From Sergeia podlipaevii (lineage: Eukaryota; Euglenozoa; Kinetoplastea; Trypanosomatida; Trypanosomatidae): a stretch of DNA of 45,962 bases. Position 1 is the stretch's first letter, and each line of letters opens with the position of its first letter. The notes beneath the pieces were generated by a model that saw nothing but the letters and a program-made list of their open reading frames with translations, was not told where the DNA came from and ran no database searches. The translations under genes were made by a program, and so were the position numbers. Shown piece after piece: positions 19,434 through 29,677 of this stretch. The stretch is from positions 1 to 45,962 of the forward strand of contig JASANZ010002105.1 in the NCBI GenBank assembly GCA_030849805.1, in the 5' to 3' direction.

Positions 19434-20155
19434 TTTGCTTTCTTTTGCTAAAAAAAATAATAGTGAAATGTTACTTGATGACAATTCTCTACTCTATATT
19501 TATTTATATATTGAAGTTCGGGTAGTTTAAACTGTGGACTACACACACACACAGTAAAGGAAAAGGGGTGTATGACTTGCTTTCAATAAATGTAGAGTGA
19601 GGAAGAGGAGGAGGAAAGAAATGATAATCGATACGAAAAAGGCGAGGGGAAAAAAGGTAAATAGTTGCGCAATATGAGAGCAAAAACATAAACACCAAAA
19701 GATAGAAATTTCATGCAGTGCCACCCTTTCGTTCATATACCAGAATATATACGCAATCCTCTCCAAACTGCTGCCAAAGAAAAAGTTTTTTTAAAAAATG
19801 CATAGTTGATGGCTTTCTCTTTTGTTTTCAATGTAGAGACGTAGATAACCTCCTTTCAGAGGGGGGATCAAACACATAACGGGAAAAAAAGAGGTGCGTA
19901 GCGCCAGATGGTAATAAAAAATGGGGCGAGCATCCCGTATTCGACAACAAAAAGCAAATTTACATAAACAAATCAGCAAAGACGCAAGTAAGTAAGAAGG
20001 ACAAGGAAATACATACATATATACATACATACATGCTCGTTGCCCAGTCGTACATATATAATGCAAAAAACAAAAATGAAAAGAGCATATATCCTGCCGT
20101 TCTCAATTTCTTCTCTCTCTCTCTCTTTCTATTTCTAACTTGTACTTCCCCAGAT
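19434..20155. other. AT-rich spacer
   Basis: Contains 5' signals of the DWNN-RING gene, CA and ATAC repeats (near 19541-19552 and 20010-20034) and a CT run (near 20110-20129, plus strand). No gene seen. Confidence 0.6.
19448..19457 (-). promoter_or_regulatory. Candidate spliced-leader acceptor of the DWNN-RING gene
   Basis: Minus strand: a T-run ending at 19450 is followed by AG at 19449-19448, giving a 14-nt 5' UTR before ATG 19433. It decides against the upstream in-frame ATG at 19484. Confidence 0.5.
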
Positions 20156-21049
20156 CTAATCACACGTTTTAACCTTCCACTGCGCCATGGGATCGCTGGT
20201 GACGGAGGCTAGAATACCGCCTCCCTGCGTCGAGTTCTCCGTGCGCTTGTTTCGCTTGGCAGCTGCCTTGTACACTGTGCTGCCATCCGCATCTACATAG
20301 TACTGCTCTACCTGCTGGTGAGTGTCCCGCTTGGCTTTCAGTGCGGCAACCGCCTCCTCAAGCGGAACGTCTCCATAGCCTAGCGCCACGAGTGGATTCA
20401 CACCGTCAAACTGATTCTTCGGCTTCGTAAAGCGCTCATGTTTGTTGCGCTCTGTATAAATCGCGCTTGGACGCTTATCTACAAAGGCAACCTCATGGCC
20501 ACGCTGCTGTTGCTGTTGCTGCTGCAGCTTCTGCATCTCATCGCGTGCGTTCAAGCTCGTCCAGTCAACGGAGCGCTGAAAGTACGTACGGTCGCAGTCG
20601 TATGCCTCGGCATCGAAAGGAGTAAAGTCCGTATGCATGACGCTCCTCTTCTCAAAAACGGTCTGGCAACCCGTGAAGACATCACGGAATTTGTCCCGAT
20701 GGCGATGGTTCGTATTGTACAAGATCCACACACGTGCCTTCGCTTTGCCTAAGTCTGTTAGCAGACGTCCGTAGTTCTTGATCAGCAAATCCGCCTCTAT
20801 CATTTGTGAGTGGGTCGCGAGTAAGGTGGGGAAAGTGGGGTCCGGCTTGTTGGGGTCCTCTGTGTATATTTCACTGCAAATACCGCGAAACAGGTCGCGC
20901 TGTACACCGGTGGCACCCATGTTATACCAGTATTCAACATGTTCACGAGACTCTGGAATAAACATAACATGATATGCCTCGTCCATGATATGCCAGTGCG
21001 TGGAGGGCTTCACTGGCCTACCTTGGAGCATCTTTCGACGTGTGTTCAT
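20156..21049 (-). CDS. Hypothetical protein with internal poly-Gln
   Basis: 297 residues from ATG 21049 (MNTRRKML). The frame is open further upstream to 21109 but begins there with TTG. Pyrimidine tracts lie near 21158-21170 (minus strand). The first ~180 residues are rich in aromatic and charged residues (HWHIMDEAYHVMFIPESREH, WILYNTNHRHRDKF) and look like one folded domain. A tract of eight Gln (plus-strand ctg/ttg repeats at about 20503-20524) splits it from a Lys/Ala-rich C-terminal part. No signal peptide, membrane span or catalytic motif is recognised. Probably a conserved kinetoplastid protein of unknown function. Confidence 0.75.
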   Translation of the reverse strand: MNTRRKMLQGRPVKPSTHWHIMDEAYHVMFIPESREHVEYWYNMGATGVQRDLFRGICSEIYTEDPNKPDPTFPTLLATHSQMIEADLLIKNYGRLLTDLGKAKARVWILYNTNHRHRDKFRDVFTGCQTVFEKRSVMHTDFTPFDAEAYDCDRTYFQRSVDWTSLNARDEMQKLQQQQQQQRGHEVAFVDKRPSAIYTERNKHERFTKPKNQFDGVNPLVALGYGDVPLEEAVAALKAKRDTHQQVEQYYVDADGSTVYKAAAKRNKRTENSTQGGGILASVTSDPMAQWKVKTCD

Positions 21050-21608
21050 GTGTCTGACAGGCAAGAAGTGGTTGCAAGGATCCACTAAAATTTTTTTGTT
21101 TCCGCACAAGCCTCTATCTAAAAATATAAACTTCTATGAGTCAACCGCAATACAGACAAAAAAAAAAAAGAAGGCACAAGAGTAAAACAACAGAAAGGGG
21201 AAGATATGCATTGTAAAGATAAATTCGCTAACGTACGTACGTTCTTCAGCAATCAAAAAAAAAAGTATTCACATAGCAGTGAAAACAACAAAAAATGCTA
21301 GCACCACCTCACTTCATAGCGGCAAAAACATATGAACAAGGCTCTCTGAATCCAAATATATGGTTACGTATCATTATTGCTCCGCATCACAATATTTGTG
21401 TCAAAAAAAAAAAAAGGAGGAGGCACATAACAATAATAATAATATGTATACAGTACGTAAACACAAATCAGCACAGTAGTGAAACACACACGCATGTATA
21501 TATATATAAGTTTCCATCACGGTGCAGATCCAACATAGTCGAACGCGTGAAAAAAGCAGTGACCTCCATATATACTTTGAGAGGGCCGCACAGTGGGTTT
21601 GCTGGTGA
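21050..21608. other. AT-rich spacer
   Basis: Pyrimidine tract and leader of the poly-Gln protein gene lie near 21110-21170. The remainder is A-runs, an AAT run near 21430-21442 and a TA run near 21497-21508. No gene seen. Confidence 0.6.
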
Positions 21609-23495
21609 CTATCGAGATTTGATAAACTTAGCAAAGTCAATTTCGCTCTGCTTCTCCGCCTCTCTCACCATCGCCGCCAACTTTGAGGAAGAACCATCGG
21701 CTGTTAGCGGGGCGTGAACAACAGAGGAGCTGTTCACACTGACAAGTCCGCGAAACGTCTCGGTCCATATATCAAACACCTTTGCATCACACGTGAGTAA
21801 GTTAACACTGCTCGTCACGCCGGTTTGGCGATTGTAAAACCAGAGCGTGAAAGCACCATCGACAGGCAGCCGAGAACGATGCCCACGACCCTCTCTGCAT
21901 CCAACAATCGTGTTCGGGGATTCAATAAAGAAGCGAAACGCCGGTGCTCGCGGGGATGCGGTGACCCCCACAAGATGATCAATCGGCTTCGCATCGACGA
22001 TGGCAACCCCAGACTGATGCATCGTGCACACCAAGTGCGGCACCTGCTCACTACCAGTGTCAATACGATCCACGGGAAGCATGCGTATACGAAAGAAGCG
22101 CTCTTTGGGATTCTTGTTCATTTCATACAAGATGAAGTACGATCCCTCCGCGCACATGGCAATGTAATGGAGAAACAGTTCCGCCATGTGATACTCAATG
22201 AGCTCGCGATAGCGAGGAAGGTACATGCCACGGTTGCGCAGGAGCGCGAGTACGACGACGTGAAACGGATCTCGACTCCATTGAAAACGGTCGCTGCTGG
22301 CATTGCGAAGGACGTCAAGGGGAACTACTGGTTCGGCGTCAAGGTCAACATCAACCTCACAGGAATCGCAGGAAGATTCAAAACAGTCGTCGTCCGCTGG
22401 CGGCGTCTCCTCCTCTTCGTCATCGCCATCCTCCTCCTCTTCAAACATGTCTGTGGACCTCGTCGCAGAGTTCGATTCTTCGCCCAGATAGGTGAGTGTG
22501 GAGTCCTCATCGTCATCGGTCCACCTCCGCGCCTCACCTGCCTTCTCGCCGCCGCGGTGGGTCCTGGAGTGGCTCCTCACCATCCCTTCAGGGCACTCCC
22601 TGCGTGCTCCACTAAAGCACACTCCACCGCCACCACCACTGGGGATAATACGAGGCCTGCCCACATCGCCATCGCTGGCTACATCACATAGCTTCTCTTG
22701 CTGCTGCTGCTGCTGCTGCTCGCGGGTGGAGCGATTACAATTGTTATCAGGTCCGTACCGAATGCCAAGCGATGATTGTCCCCGCGCACCACTACTCACA
22801 CCAGCACCACTACCACTGCCACGACGCCGGTCTCCGCCGTCCCCCAGTTCGTATCGCTCGTTGGTTCGAATGTTTGTTTCTGTCCAAGGGCGTCCTGCGT
22901 CATTGCCTGCTCTACTCCTGTTACTCAATGTGCTGCGTGGAAGGGTGTTCACGTGATCCTCGACATCCATGTAGCGTGAAAAGGTGGGAGATGCGCCATA
23001 AAGTCGAGAGGCTGTCTTGGGCATTGCGTGTGTGTCACCGCCATCAGTGTCCACTGTGTAGATGTTTGGGTCTCTAGAAGTAAATAAGCGGCGGCGATAG
23101 TCTGGTGATGCTGTGCGTGTGCTCGCCGCGCTAGGTCTTCGCCAGTCACCGTACGCCATCCTAGTAGCGGGATCCTGACGTTGAAAAGAACTTGTGCCGC
23201 CGCGCTTCATCGAGGCGCGAGCTGCATCGCTGTAGATGAAGGGTGAAGGCGATGAAGCGGGCAGCGGTGCCGTCCCAGCAGCTGCTCTGTAGATGTGCGT
23301 GCGATCAGGACCTGGTGAGCTTGCTCCCCCACCACCGCCACCACTGTTAAGAAAAGACGAGTATCCCGTGTGATCGCTAGAATGCATTGTTGTATTCTTG
23401 TTGCTGTTGGTCCACAGAGAACGGTATCTATAGGAATCATATGGGTCATGCCCTCTTTTTCCACCTTCGGTGCTTTGGTCCTCAGCAGTTGGCAT
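21609..23495 (-). CDS. Large disordered protein with C-terminal PH-like domain
   Basis: 628 residues from ATG 23495. Residues 1-~350 are Ser/Gly/Arg-rich with an eight-residue or longer Gln tract near residue 262. A very acidic patch (FEEEEDGDDEEEETPPADDD) follows around 345-370. The last ~240 residues are folded: a helical lead (VVLALLRNRGMYLPRYRELIEYHM), then strands SYFILYEMNKNP and RFFRIRMLPVDRID, LWFYNRQTG, VNLLTCDAKVFDIW and a final helix ending TETFRGLV. A seven-strand plus C-terminal helix arrangement with a conserved Trp fits a PH-like domain, which commonly binds phosphoinositides or proteins. That assignment comes from pattern only. A cytoskeletal or flagellar role is possible but not shown. 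Confidence 0.7.
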   Translation of the reverse strand: MPTAEDQSTEGGKRGHDPYDSYRYRSLWTNSNKNTTMHSSDHTGYSSFLNSGGGGGGASSPGPDRTHIYRAAAGTAPLPASSPSPFIYSDAARASMKRGGTSSFQRQDPATRMAYGDWRRPSAASTRTASPDYRRRLFTSRDPNIYTVDTDGGDTHAMPKTASRLYGASPTFSRYMDVEDHVNTLPRSTLSNRSRAGNDAGRPWTETNIRTNERYELGDGGDRRRGSGSGAGVSSGARGQSSLGIRYGPDNNCNRSTREQQQQQQQEKLCDVASDGDVGRPRIIPSGGGGGVCFSGARRECPEGMVRSHSRTHRGGEKAGEARRWTDDDEDSTLTYLGEESNSATRSTDMFEEEEDGDDEEEETPPADDDCFESSCDSCEVDVDLDAEPVVPLDVLRNASSDRFQWSRDPFHVVVLALLRNRGMYLPRYRELIEYHMAELFLHYIAMCAEGSYFILYEMNKNPKERFFRIRMLPVDRIDTGSEQVPHLVCTMHQSGVAIVDAKPIDHLVGVTASPRAPAFRFFIESPNTIVGCREGRGHRSRLPVDGAFTLWFYNRQTGVTSSVNLLTCDAKVFDIWTETFRGLVSVNSSSVVHAPLTADGSSSKLAAMVREAEKQSEIDFAKFIKSR

Positions 23496-23506
23496 TTTAA
23501 TTGATT

Positions 23507-23535
23507 CTATGTGTATGTGTGTTCGGAAAAAAATA
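23507..23535 (-). promoter_or_regulatory. Candidate spliced-leader acceptor of the PH-like gene
   Basis: Minus strand: a T-rich tract (about 23526-23535) leads through CA repeats to AG at 23508-23507, giving an 11-nt 5' UTR before ATG 23495. Confidence 0.5.
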
Positions 23536-24027
23536 TTTGAATATATACAGATAAATACAGATATATATATGTGTGTAAAAATAAATAAGATGTGAAGTAT
23601 CTAAAAGGAGAAAAACAATCTAATAGAAAAAAAATGATACAAAGATACTTTGAAAAATGGCAAGAAAAAAAAAAGCCGTTCTAAATGGTGTGTGTGTTCT
23701 GCATAAAGGCCGAAAAGAGACAAAAAAAAATTTGATGAATACCATGAGCAAACGTATAAAAAAGAAAAGATTTCAATATATATAGATGATACTTGCAATT
23801 TCAACTGCATTGGCGAGCCATCACTCACCACGTACCCCACCCTCCTCGCCGCTTTGCACAGGAGGCACAGTAGATGGTTGATTTCATATATAATATAGTA
23901 TAACATAACATAATATGTTTGAGTAAAAAAAAAAAAAAAAGAAGCGACAGTTTTCGTCACTCTTACAACGTTCAGTGTTTGTTTGCTCCTCTACGTACTA
24001 GAAGAAGAGGTGACTATCGCTGCCAGC

Positions 24028-24055
24028 ATATATATATATATATATATATATATAA
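24028..24055. repeat. (AT)n microsatellite
   Basis: About 14 uninterrupted AT units, self-complementary and able to form a cruciform or hairpin. Confidence 0.9.
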
Positions 24056-24282
24056 ACAGAAATATGTAGACGGAGAGGATGATAGGTAAAACTAAAAAGA
24101 TTAAATATATAGATGAAAAAAAAAGGTATATAGAAGACAACGTCAAAAATGAAAATAAAGTAAAATAAGCTCACAGTTCTTCTTTCTCTCTTTATTGCGC
24201 TCTCCTGCTCATCCTCAACCGAATCCGCCGCACTCCAACCTTAATGCGTCAGTGAACAAGCAAGAGAGGGAGAGAGAGAGAT

Positions 24283-25438
24283 TCATTGCGCAATTGCCAA
24301 CTTCGCCGCCGCCGTCACCCTCCAATGCTGCGCAGAAAGGCTCAGAACCCTCCTCACTCTCTCGGCTTCAGTGACACCAAACCGCGGTGACTGCTTCTCT
24401 CTGATGCAGGCATCATCAAGGAAAAGTCTAACGGAATGTACAATGCACATGGAGTCATCTTTAAGGCCCATTGGCTTGCCAAGAAAGCCATTGGAGCCGT
24501 ACCACCAACCCGTACAAGGAGCCATGTACGCATGTGCATCCTCTCTCCCTTCTGCCTTGCTCTTCTGATTCGTTCGCCGTAGCGCCGTTAGTTCCGTCGC
24601 CATCGTCATCGGACTGGAAGTCTGCTTCCTCTGTACAGGAGGAGGACTCTGCAAGAGTTGAGCTGGAAGGATAAGAGGTGTCCATCCAAAGCATATGATA
24701 CGGAGTGAATCGCGCTCTGTCGTCGTTCGTTTCCTCAGCCTCCGTAAACCTGTCTGATGTGTTGTCAATCGTATCAGCGCCGAACATTTCTTCAAAGAGA
24801 AGCAAAGAAAATGGCCAATCAAGCACGCTAGGCTTAAGCGCCTTCTAATCCTGCTGCGACTGTTGCTCCGCCGCCCGCTGCTCCTCTTCCTCCATCCGCA
24901 TTGAGCGTGACAGTGTCTTGAATTCACTTATGATATGTAGCAAGTAGGCAGAGACTGTCTTGAGCGCAAAGGGCACGCCGATGAGGCGCTCCAGCATGGG
25001 AGAGGAGACTGCAAACCCCCAGGGCACATTACTCTTGCCCTTCATTCCTGGATCATTGTCGGTATCATCATTATCATCGCATGAGCAGCTTGACTTGTCA
25101 AAGGTCTTACGTTTCTTTCCAAACGGCAATCGTGACCGGAGAAATGCAAATGCTTGCGAGAAGCAGGCACCTGGCACTTTACGATCCGCAGGGTGAGCCT
25201 CTCCATGCCTTCCAGCGCCTCCTGTGCCACCTTGAACGTACTTCGTTTGAAGAAAATGCCGGACCTTCATCACTGTCGCATTCCAGCAGTTCTGGAAACG
25301 CTTGAGAGGTCGGTTTCATCTTCATCAATGGAACATATTTAGACTCGGGCTCCATGCAGAAGCGAGCGAGAAAAACATGTGCATTGTTTCCTCGAGAGAT
25401 CCGCCTTACAACTTTGGAAGGCGGAGTGTCCGATGCAT
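24283..25438 (-). pseudogene. Decayed protein-coding gene (several frameshifts and an in-frame stop)
   Basis: Protein-like sequence passes through all three minus-strand frames. About 25430-25255 reads KVVRRISRGNNAHVFLARF and so on. It shifts near 25250 to a frame reading KVAQEALEGMERLTLRIVKC, then near 25140 to one reading LPFGKKRKTFDK and MLERLIGVPFALKTVSAYLL. That frame stops at a TAG (24847-24845) yet continues in the same frame with LDWPFSLLLFEEMFGADTID. Another shift near 24560 leads to MAPCTGWWYGSNGFLGKPMG and a normal stop at 24283. At least three frameshifts and one nonsense codon are therefore needed. No ATG leads the first segment cleanly (one out-of-frame at 25438, one in-frame only at 25355). 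Natural decay fits best; local sequencing error is the alternative. The ancestral protein is not recognised; it was roughly 380 residues with an Asp-rich loop (CDDNDDTDNDP). Confidence 0.65.
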
Positions 25439-26505
25439 AGTGCACCACAGAAGTCAGCAGAGATGCACAAATGTGGTGAAACGTAAACAAAAAAAAGAGT
25501 ACCAACTAGCTAGAAAGCTGTCTATCTTCACTGTATATACGAAATAATTTTTTTTTGAAAAATAAGTACTTTGACAAAGGTACTCTTACTTTTTGAGAAT
25601 TAATATATTTAGAAGAAAAAAAAATGCTGTACAAATCAGGTGATATAATACGAAGACAAGCGCGCCATTTTTGTATAAGTTTATATACTTTCTAACCAAT
25701 AAGGCTGAGGGGAAGTGTTTAATTCTAAAGATAATAGAAGTTTTTTTTTTCAAACAGAAAAAGAGGGGAATATTATAAAGATACGTGCAGGAATGCAGAG
25801 CTCATGCAACAGAAAACCAGGCAAACAGAGAGAGAGAGATAGGATCTAGTGTAAGCATCCGTTGTCTTTATAGTTCATACATCATCAAAAGAGAGGGAAA
25901 GCATGCGATCTGGTGTGTTTCATTCCACCAGCCACTCCCCATGTCCGATGTAAAGACGAAACAAAATTGAACCTCTTCCCCCCCCCTGGCTCAGAATTCC
26001 TTCTCCAACATTGAACTAGTAAAGTTCTCAACCTTCTGTTTTTTTTTGCTATTGTTGATTTAGTATCGCTGAAAGTCATGCAGTCACGTATTTCTAAACA
26101 TCTGATGTACGGCGCCAAAAAAAAAAAAAATGATAGCACAAAATAGGACAGGACAGGAGAAGCAAAAACAAAAAAAATCTCCCTTTTTCCCTAGCAATGG
26201 CCACGCCAAGTCAACTATACATACAAATATAATCTACTGAACAAGCTAAACCAAAAGAAGTTAGTAGAAGACCAAAAAAAAAAAACATAGAAGACACATA
26301 TAGAGAACACAGAGAAACAGAAGTGTAAGGGTCCAAAGTCGTTGCAAGGGAAAGAAAAACAAAAGCAAAACGATCATACAACAACAAACAGAGCAACAAC
26401 CATTTTTTTTCTTTTCCCCCCTTTTCCTCCTGTTCAGCAAGAAGTTCCGTTTCACAGTACGCTTTCCATGGTTACCTCTTTACCCAATCAAGCATCTCCC
26501 TCTCC
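25439..26505. other. AT-rich spacer upstream of the pseudogene
   Basis: Includes a pyrimidine-rich segment on the minus strand just above the pseudogene (about 25445-25500). The rest is A/T runs, GA repeats near 25829-25840 and a less AT-rich block at 25900-26020 with no coherent frame. No gene seen. Confidence 0.55.
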
Positions 26506-28710
26506 CTAGCTATCCGTGGTACCCGCTCCATTGCCATCAAGCTCCTGCACAACGTCTAAGACTGACGCGGCAGGTACCTGCTTGATGCGCTCGTGCTCCT
26601 GCAGCTGAATCGCATCGACGATGGTCGGCACAACAAATCCATCCAGCATATCGCACACAAGGTTTTCCTTTCCAAGTTGGTCGCTCGGCTCGCAAGGTGG
26701 TGGCAATGCAGCCTGTCTCGTCCGCTCTGCCTCCACCGCCACCGCCAGCGCCGTCTCTGCGACCGTAGTGCTGAACATATCCTGAAGGAAGCAGTCCACG
26801 GTGGCATCGGTGGCGCGTGTGTAGGCAACGTATTGCACCTCCTCCCTGTCCCGTGTTGCCCGCTCCGTCTCGCGTCGGGCCACCTCCTCTGCCTCGCGCG
26901 CAGCACGCACAGCCTCGGCCTCGGCGCGAAGCTCGTCCAGCTTGCGGATATCCTGCTGGCGACCCAGCTCCTGAAACAAATAGCCAAGAGTATCGCCAAC
27001 GATATCACCTTGCGCGGCATCCAAGACGGCCTGCACCATAGCGCGCTGGCGAGCTTGCATCTCTTCACGCTCCTTCGCGTTGACCAAGCTGCGCTCCGCG
27101 TACTTGGCGTTGGAGGCCGCCTGAAGCTCCTCGATAAGGCCACGGCAGCGCTCCTTGCCCTCGAAGAAGTCATTCTGCACCGCACGACCGCGCAGCAAAC
27201 GCTGCAGAAGAGTGCAAGCCTCCTCTTGATCTTCGTCCTCGTCACCATCCAGCTCCAGCTCGGGGGTGTCAGGCCGCTGCAGCTTCGGCGTGGCACGGTA
27301 GAGATCAATGACACGCTGGCCGGCGGTATGGGCGTCTTCGCCACTCATCGCTGTGCCAGACACCCCACCCGCATCATGGCCAATGCCGTGTATCTTTCTG
27401 TGTGCGTACTCTAAAGAGTCCACCACCCGCTGGGCTTCGTGGCGCTGATACAAGGTTGGCAGCATGTCAATAGCCTCGTTTTCGGGAACAGTGAAGGCAG
27501 ACTCGTTAACGCGCTCGATGCGCGGGGCACGCCCCGAGTCCACCTCTTCCACGCCCTCCGCGTAAGTTAGCAGCTCAGGCCGCACATCGTAGTTGTTACG
27601 CTTCTTAGACTGCGCCGCGGCGTGACGCCCGTCCAGTGGGATCTCGCCTTCCATGAGCGGGGGCCGTGCCTCACGACCATACTTAACATAGGACTCGATG
27701 AGATCTCTTTTGGTAGTGCCGATGCGTGCCTTGCCACCAACCACAGAACCTGTTGCCATCACCTTGCCGGAGGCCGCAGCCGTGGCGGTGAGTTTCTTGT
27801 CCACTGCCCGACGGCTATCAGCAAGCCCCTTCGCCTCTACCGTGTTCAGTCGATGCCGGAGCGTCTCCATGTACTGTGCCTTAATGTTGTCTAGTCTCTC
27901 CCTGTTGGCTGTCTCACGGGCCGCTTCGCGCTCAAACAGTGAGTTCTGTATCCTCTCTAAGCGTCTTGCCTGCAGCTTCTCTACGTGCTGCTCCCGCTCT
28001 GCCCACTCCTCCTCCTCCACCTCATGCAACATGGCATAACGCTTCTCGATGGACTCGGCATCCTTCCCAGTGGGCAACGCTGCCTCCACCGCACGACGAC
28101 GGCGTACTCGCTGGATGAGTTCCACCTCCTCCTTACCAGCAGGCAGGCCACCGCCAGCGTAGGTGAGGCCAAGCAGGGCGAGAATCTCGGGTTCAGGAGC
28201 GCCTTCGGGGATGAAGTAATCCGGGGTATAGGGCAGGGTCTGAGCTTCACCCTCACGGTACTTGGTCTGCACCGCGGCATCCCGGGGTCCCGCGCTGTTC
28301 GCGAGCGTGGCAGCAGCGGTTGGGCTAGACATTTGTTGCTGGGCGTTAGTGCCTTTATTGTGAAGGCTTGGGAGGTGGTGGGGCTTCGCACGCTGCCCGC
28401 GGCGACCTCCAGCGCCAAGCGTGCGTGTGTGATTTGTCGACGATGGACGCTGTGCTCCGGCAGCGGCGGTGCCACCTAGTGTTGAGGCTGCCGCACCCCT
28501 CGCTGCGTCTCCTATTGGACCTGGGGTGCCGGGGCATGAAGAGGCAAAGCGAATGTTCGTGTTGTCGCCCCATGTTGACATGGGATCTCCTGGCAGCGCA
28601 CCTTGTGCCTCTACGGGGCGGCGAAAGAACTTGAAGCGGTCGCGGCCTGCAAGCTCCGTGGAGTAGCCTCTGCCTCCTCGTACATTGTTGTCTTGGAGCT
28701 GTCTGTACAT
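26506..28710 (-). CDS. CFAP91: Cilia- and flagella-associated protein 91 (CFAP91/MAATS1)
   Basis: 734 residues from ATG 28710 (MYRQLQDNN). The longer frame to 28764 begins with GTG and was not used. Near the N-terminus RDRFKFFRRP matches the family's DRYKFFRRP-type motif. Residues ~494-515 carry the most diagnostic block, TLLQRLLRGRAVQNDFFEGK, followed by long charged helices (REEMQARQRAMVQAVLDAA, RKLDELRAEAEAVRAAREAE) typical of the family's C-terminal half. CFAP91 (FAP91 in Chlamydomonas, AAT-1/MAATS1 in mammals) belongs to the calmodulin- and spoke-associated complex at the base of radial spokes and is needed for normal axonemal beating. Its presence implies a motile 9+2 flagellum. N-terminal ~150 residues are Gly/Ala/Thr-rich. 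Expected acceptor lies near 28794 after a pyrimidine-rich tract on the minus strand. Confidence 0.82.
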   Translation of the reverse strand: MYRQLQDNNVRGGRGYSTELAGRDRFKFFRRPVEAQGALPGDPMSTWGDNTNIRFASSCPGTPGPIGDAARGAAASTLGGTAAAGAQRPSSTNHTRTLGAGGRRGQRAKPHHLPSLHNKGTNAQQQMSSPTAAATLANSAGPRDAAVQTKYREGEAQTLPYTPDYFIPEGAPEPEILALLGLTYAGGGLPAGKEEVELIQRVRRRRAVEAALPTGKDAESIEKRYAMLHEVEEEEWAEREQHVEKLQARRLERIQNSLFEREAARETANRERLDNIKAQYMETLRHRLNTVEAKGLADSRRAVDKKLTATAAASGKVMATGSVVGGKARIGTTKRDLIESYVKYGREARPPLMEGEIPLDGRHAAAQSKKRNNYDVRPELLTYAEGVEEVDSGRAPRIERVNESAFTVPENEAIDMLPTLYQRHEAQRVVDSLEYAHRKIHGIGHDAGGVSGTAMSGEDAHTAGQRVIDLYRATPKLQRPDTPELELDGDEDEDQEEACTLLQRLLRGRAVQNDFFEGKERCRGLIEELQAASNAKYAERSLVNAKEREEMQARQRAMVQAVLDAAQGDIVGDTLGYLFQELGRQQDIRKLDELRAEAEAVRAAREAEEVARRETERATRDREEVQYVAYTRATDATVDCFLQDMFSTTVAETALAVAVEAERTRQAALPPPCEPSDQLGKENLVCDMLDGFVVPTIVDAIQLQEHERIKQVPAASVLDVVQELDGNGAGTTDS

Positions 28711-29427
28711 ACCTATTCCCTTTTCCTTTTTTAGATGTTTACTTTGTTCTCCCCAGTTTTCCACGGTTCTGCCAAATGAACTGTGGTTGCTTCTAGATAT
28801 ATAAAGAGAGAAAACAACAATAGAAAAAGAAGAGAAGAATGAAAAAAGCGGTGGTAGAGAGATACCCCTTTCTAGTTTAGCTGAAGCTCAAGTGAACCTC
28901 ACTCACTCTCTCCTCTTATCTGTCTATCTATTTATGTACTTGAGGTATTTACTGCCTAATGAGCTGCAGTAAACGTAGCACTCCACCAAGTATGATTTGC
29001 AAAAGAAAAGAGAAAAAAAAAATGGAAAAGAGAGAAGAGAAATACAAAGGTCCCACTATTGATTTTTTTTTTTGAACCTTGAGACCTCTTTCTCGTCCAC
29101 TAGTGAGATCTTCCTCTTCTTATTCTTCTGCCTGCTACTTCAGCTGATTATGTTTTCTTTCGTTCACACACCAGTGCACACACACACACACACACTTTCT
29201 TTATATATATATATATAAAGTTGTAGAATGTACGTGCCCACGCAATGCAGAAAAAAAAAAACTTTTCTCCTAAATGTGCAAAAAAAGAAAAAACAGAAAA
29301 GGAGAAAAATAAAAATAAAACAAAGGAAAGAAACAGTACCAACACATTCTTGCCCTTAAGAGCTTTTAAAAAAATAATAATAATAATAATTTTAAGTCTC
29401 TCATCCAAACAATTCATACGAGTGCAG

Positions 29428-29461
<34 letters not shown>

Positions 29462-29677
29462 TGACTTGAGTAAATATTGTAATTAGTTAGTGAAAAGCGG
29501 TAGTGCACACACACACATATATATATATATATGTATGTAAAGGAACATAAGGAAGAAAAAGATACAGGCCGCATGCAATGCATTTGGCTTTCTCTCCCCC
29601 CCCCCCGCTCCTTCTTTGCTTCTGCAGCTGCCACCATAATTACTAGCACCAACATATCGTAGTTTTGCACAGCCACC
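28711..29677. other. AT-rich spacer with CA and TA microsatellites
   Basis: Contains CFAP91's leader and pyrimidine tract (about 28795-28845), CA/GT repeats (29175-29192, 29506-29517), TA runs (29203-29216, 29436-29461, 29516-29533), an AAT run (29373-29390) and a C-run (29597-29606). No gene seen. Confidence 0.6.
29436..29461. repeat. (AT)n microsatellite
   Basis: About 13 uninterrupted AT units; a second mixed CA/TA run follows at 29506-29533. Confidence 0.9.

Larger units (their letters stand above)
23496..24282. other. AT-rich spacer with (AT)n
   Basis: Contains the acceptor of the PH-like gene, an A-run near 23924-23940, an (AT)14 run at 24028-24055 and a GA run near 24264-24280. A less AT-rich block at about 23808-23870 gives no convincing reading frame. 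No gene seen. Confidence 0.55.

Noticed and set aside
19434..19484. Upstream in-frame ATG of the DWNN-RING gene
   Set aside because: A T-run and AG acceptor lie between it and the ATG at 19433, so it would be removed by trans-splicing.
21825..22691. 288-codon plus-strand frame over the PH-like gene
   Set aside because: Antisense shadow; the minus strand carries the domain-like sequence and the acceptor.
24845..24847. Stop-codon reassignment (TAG read as sense, as in Blastocrithidia)
   Set aside because: The other large genes have no internal stops and end normally; frameshifts nearby argue for decay instead.
26593..27414. 273-codon plus-strand frame over CFAP91
   Set aside because: Antisense to the diagnostic CFAP91 block.
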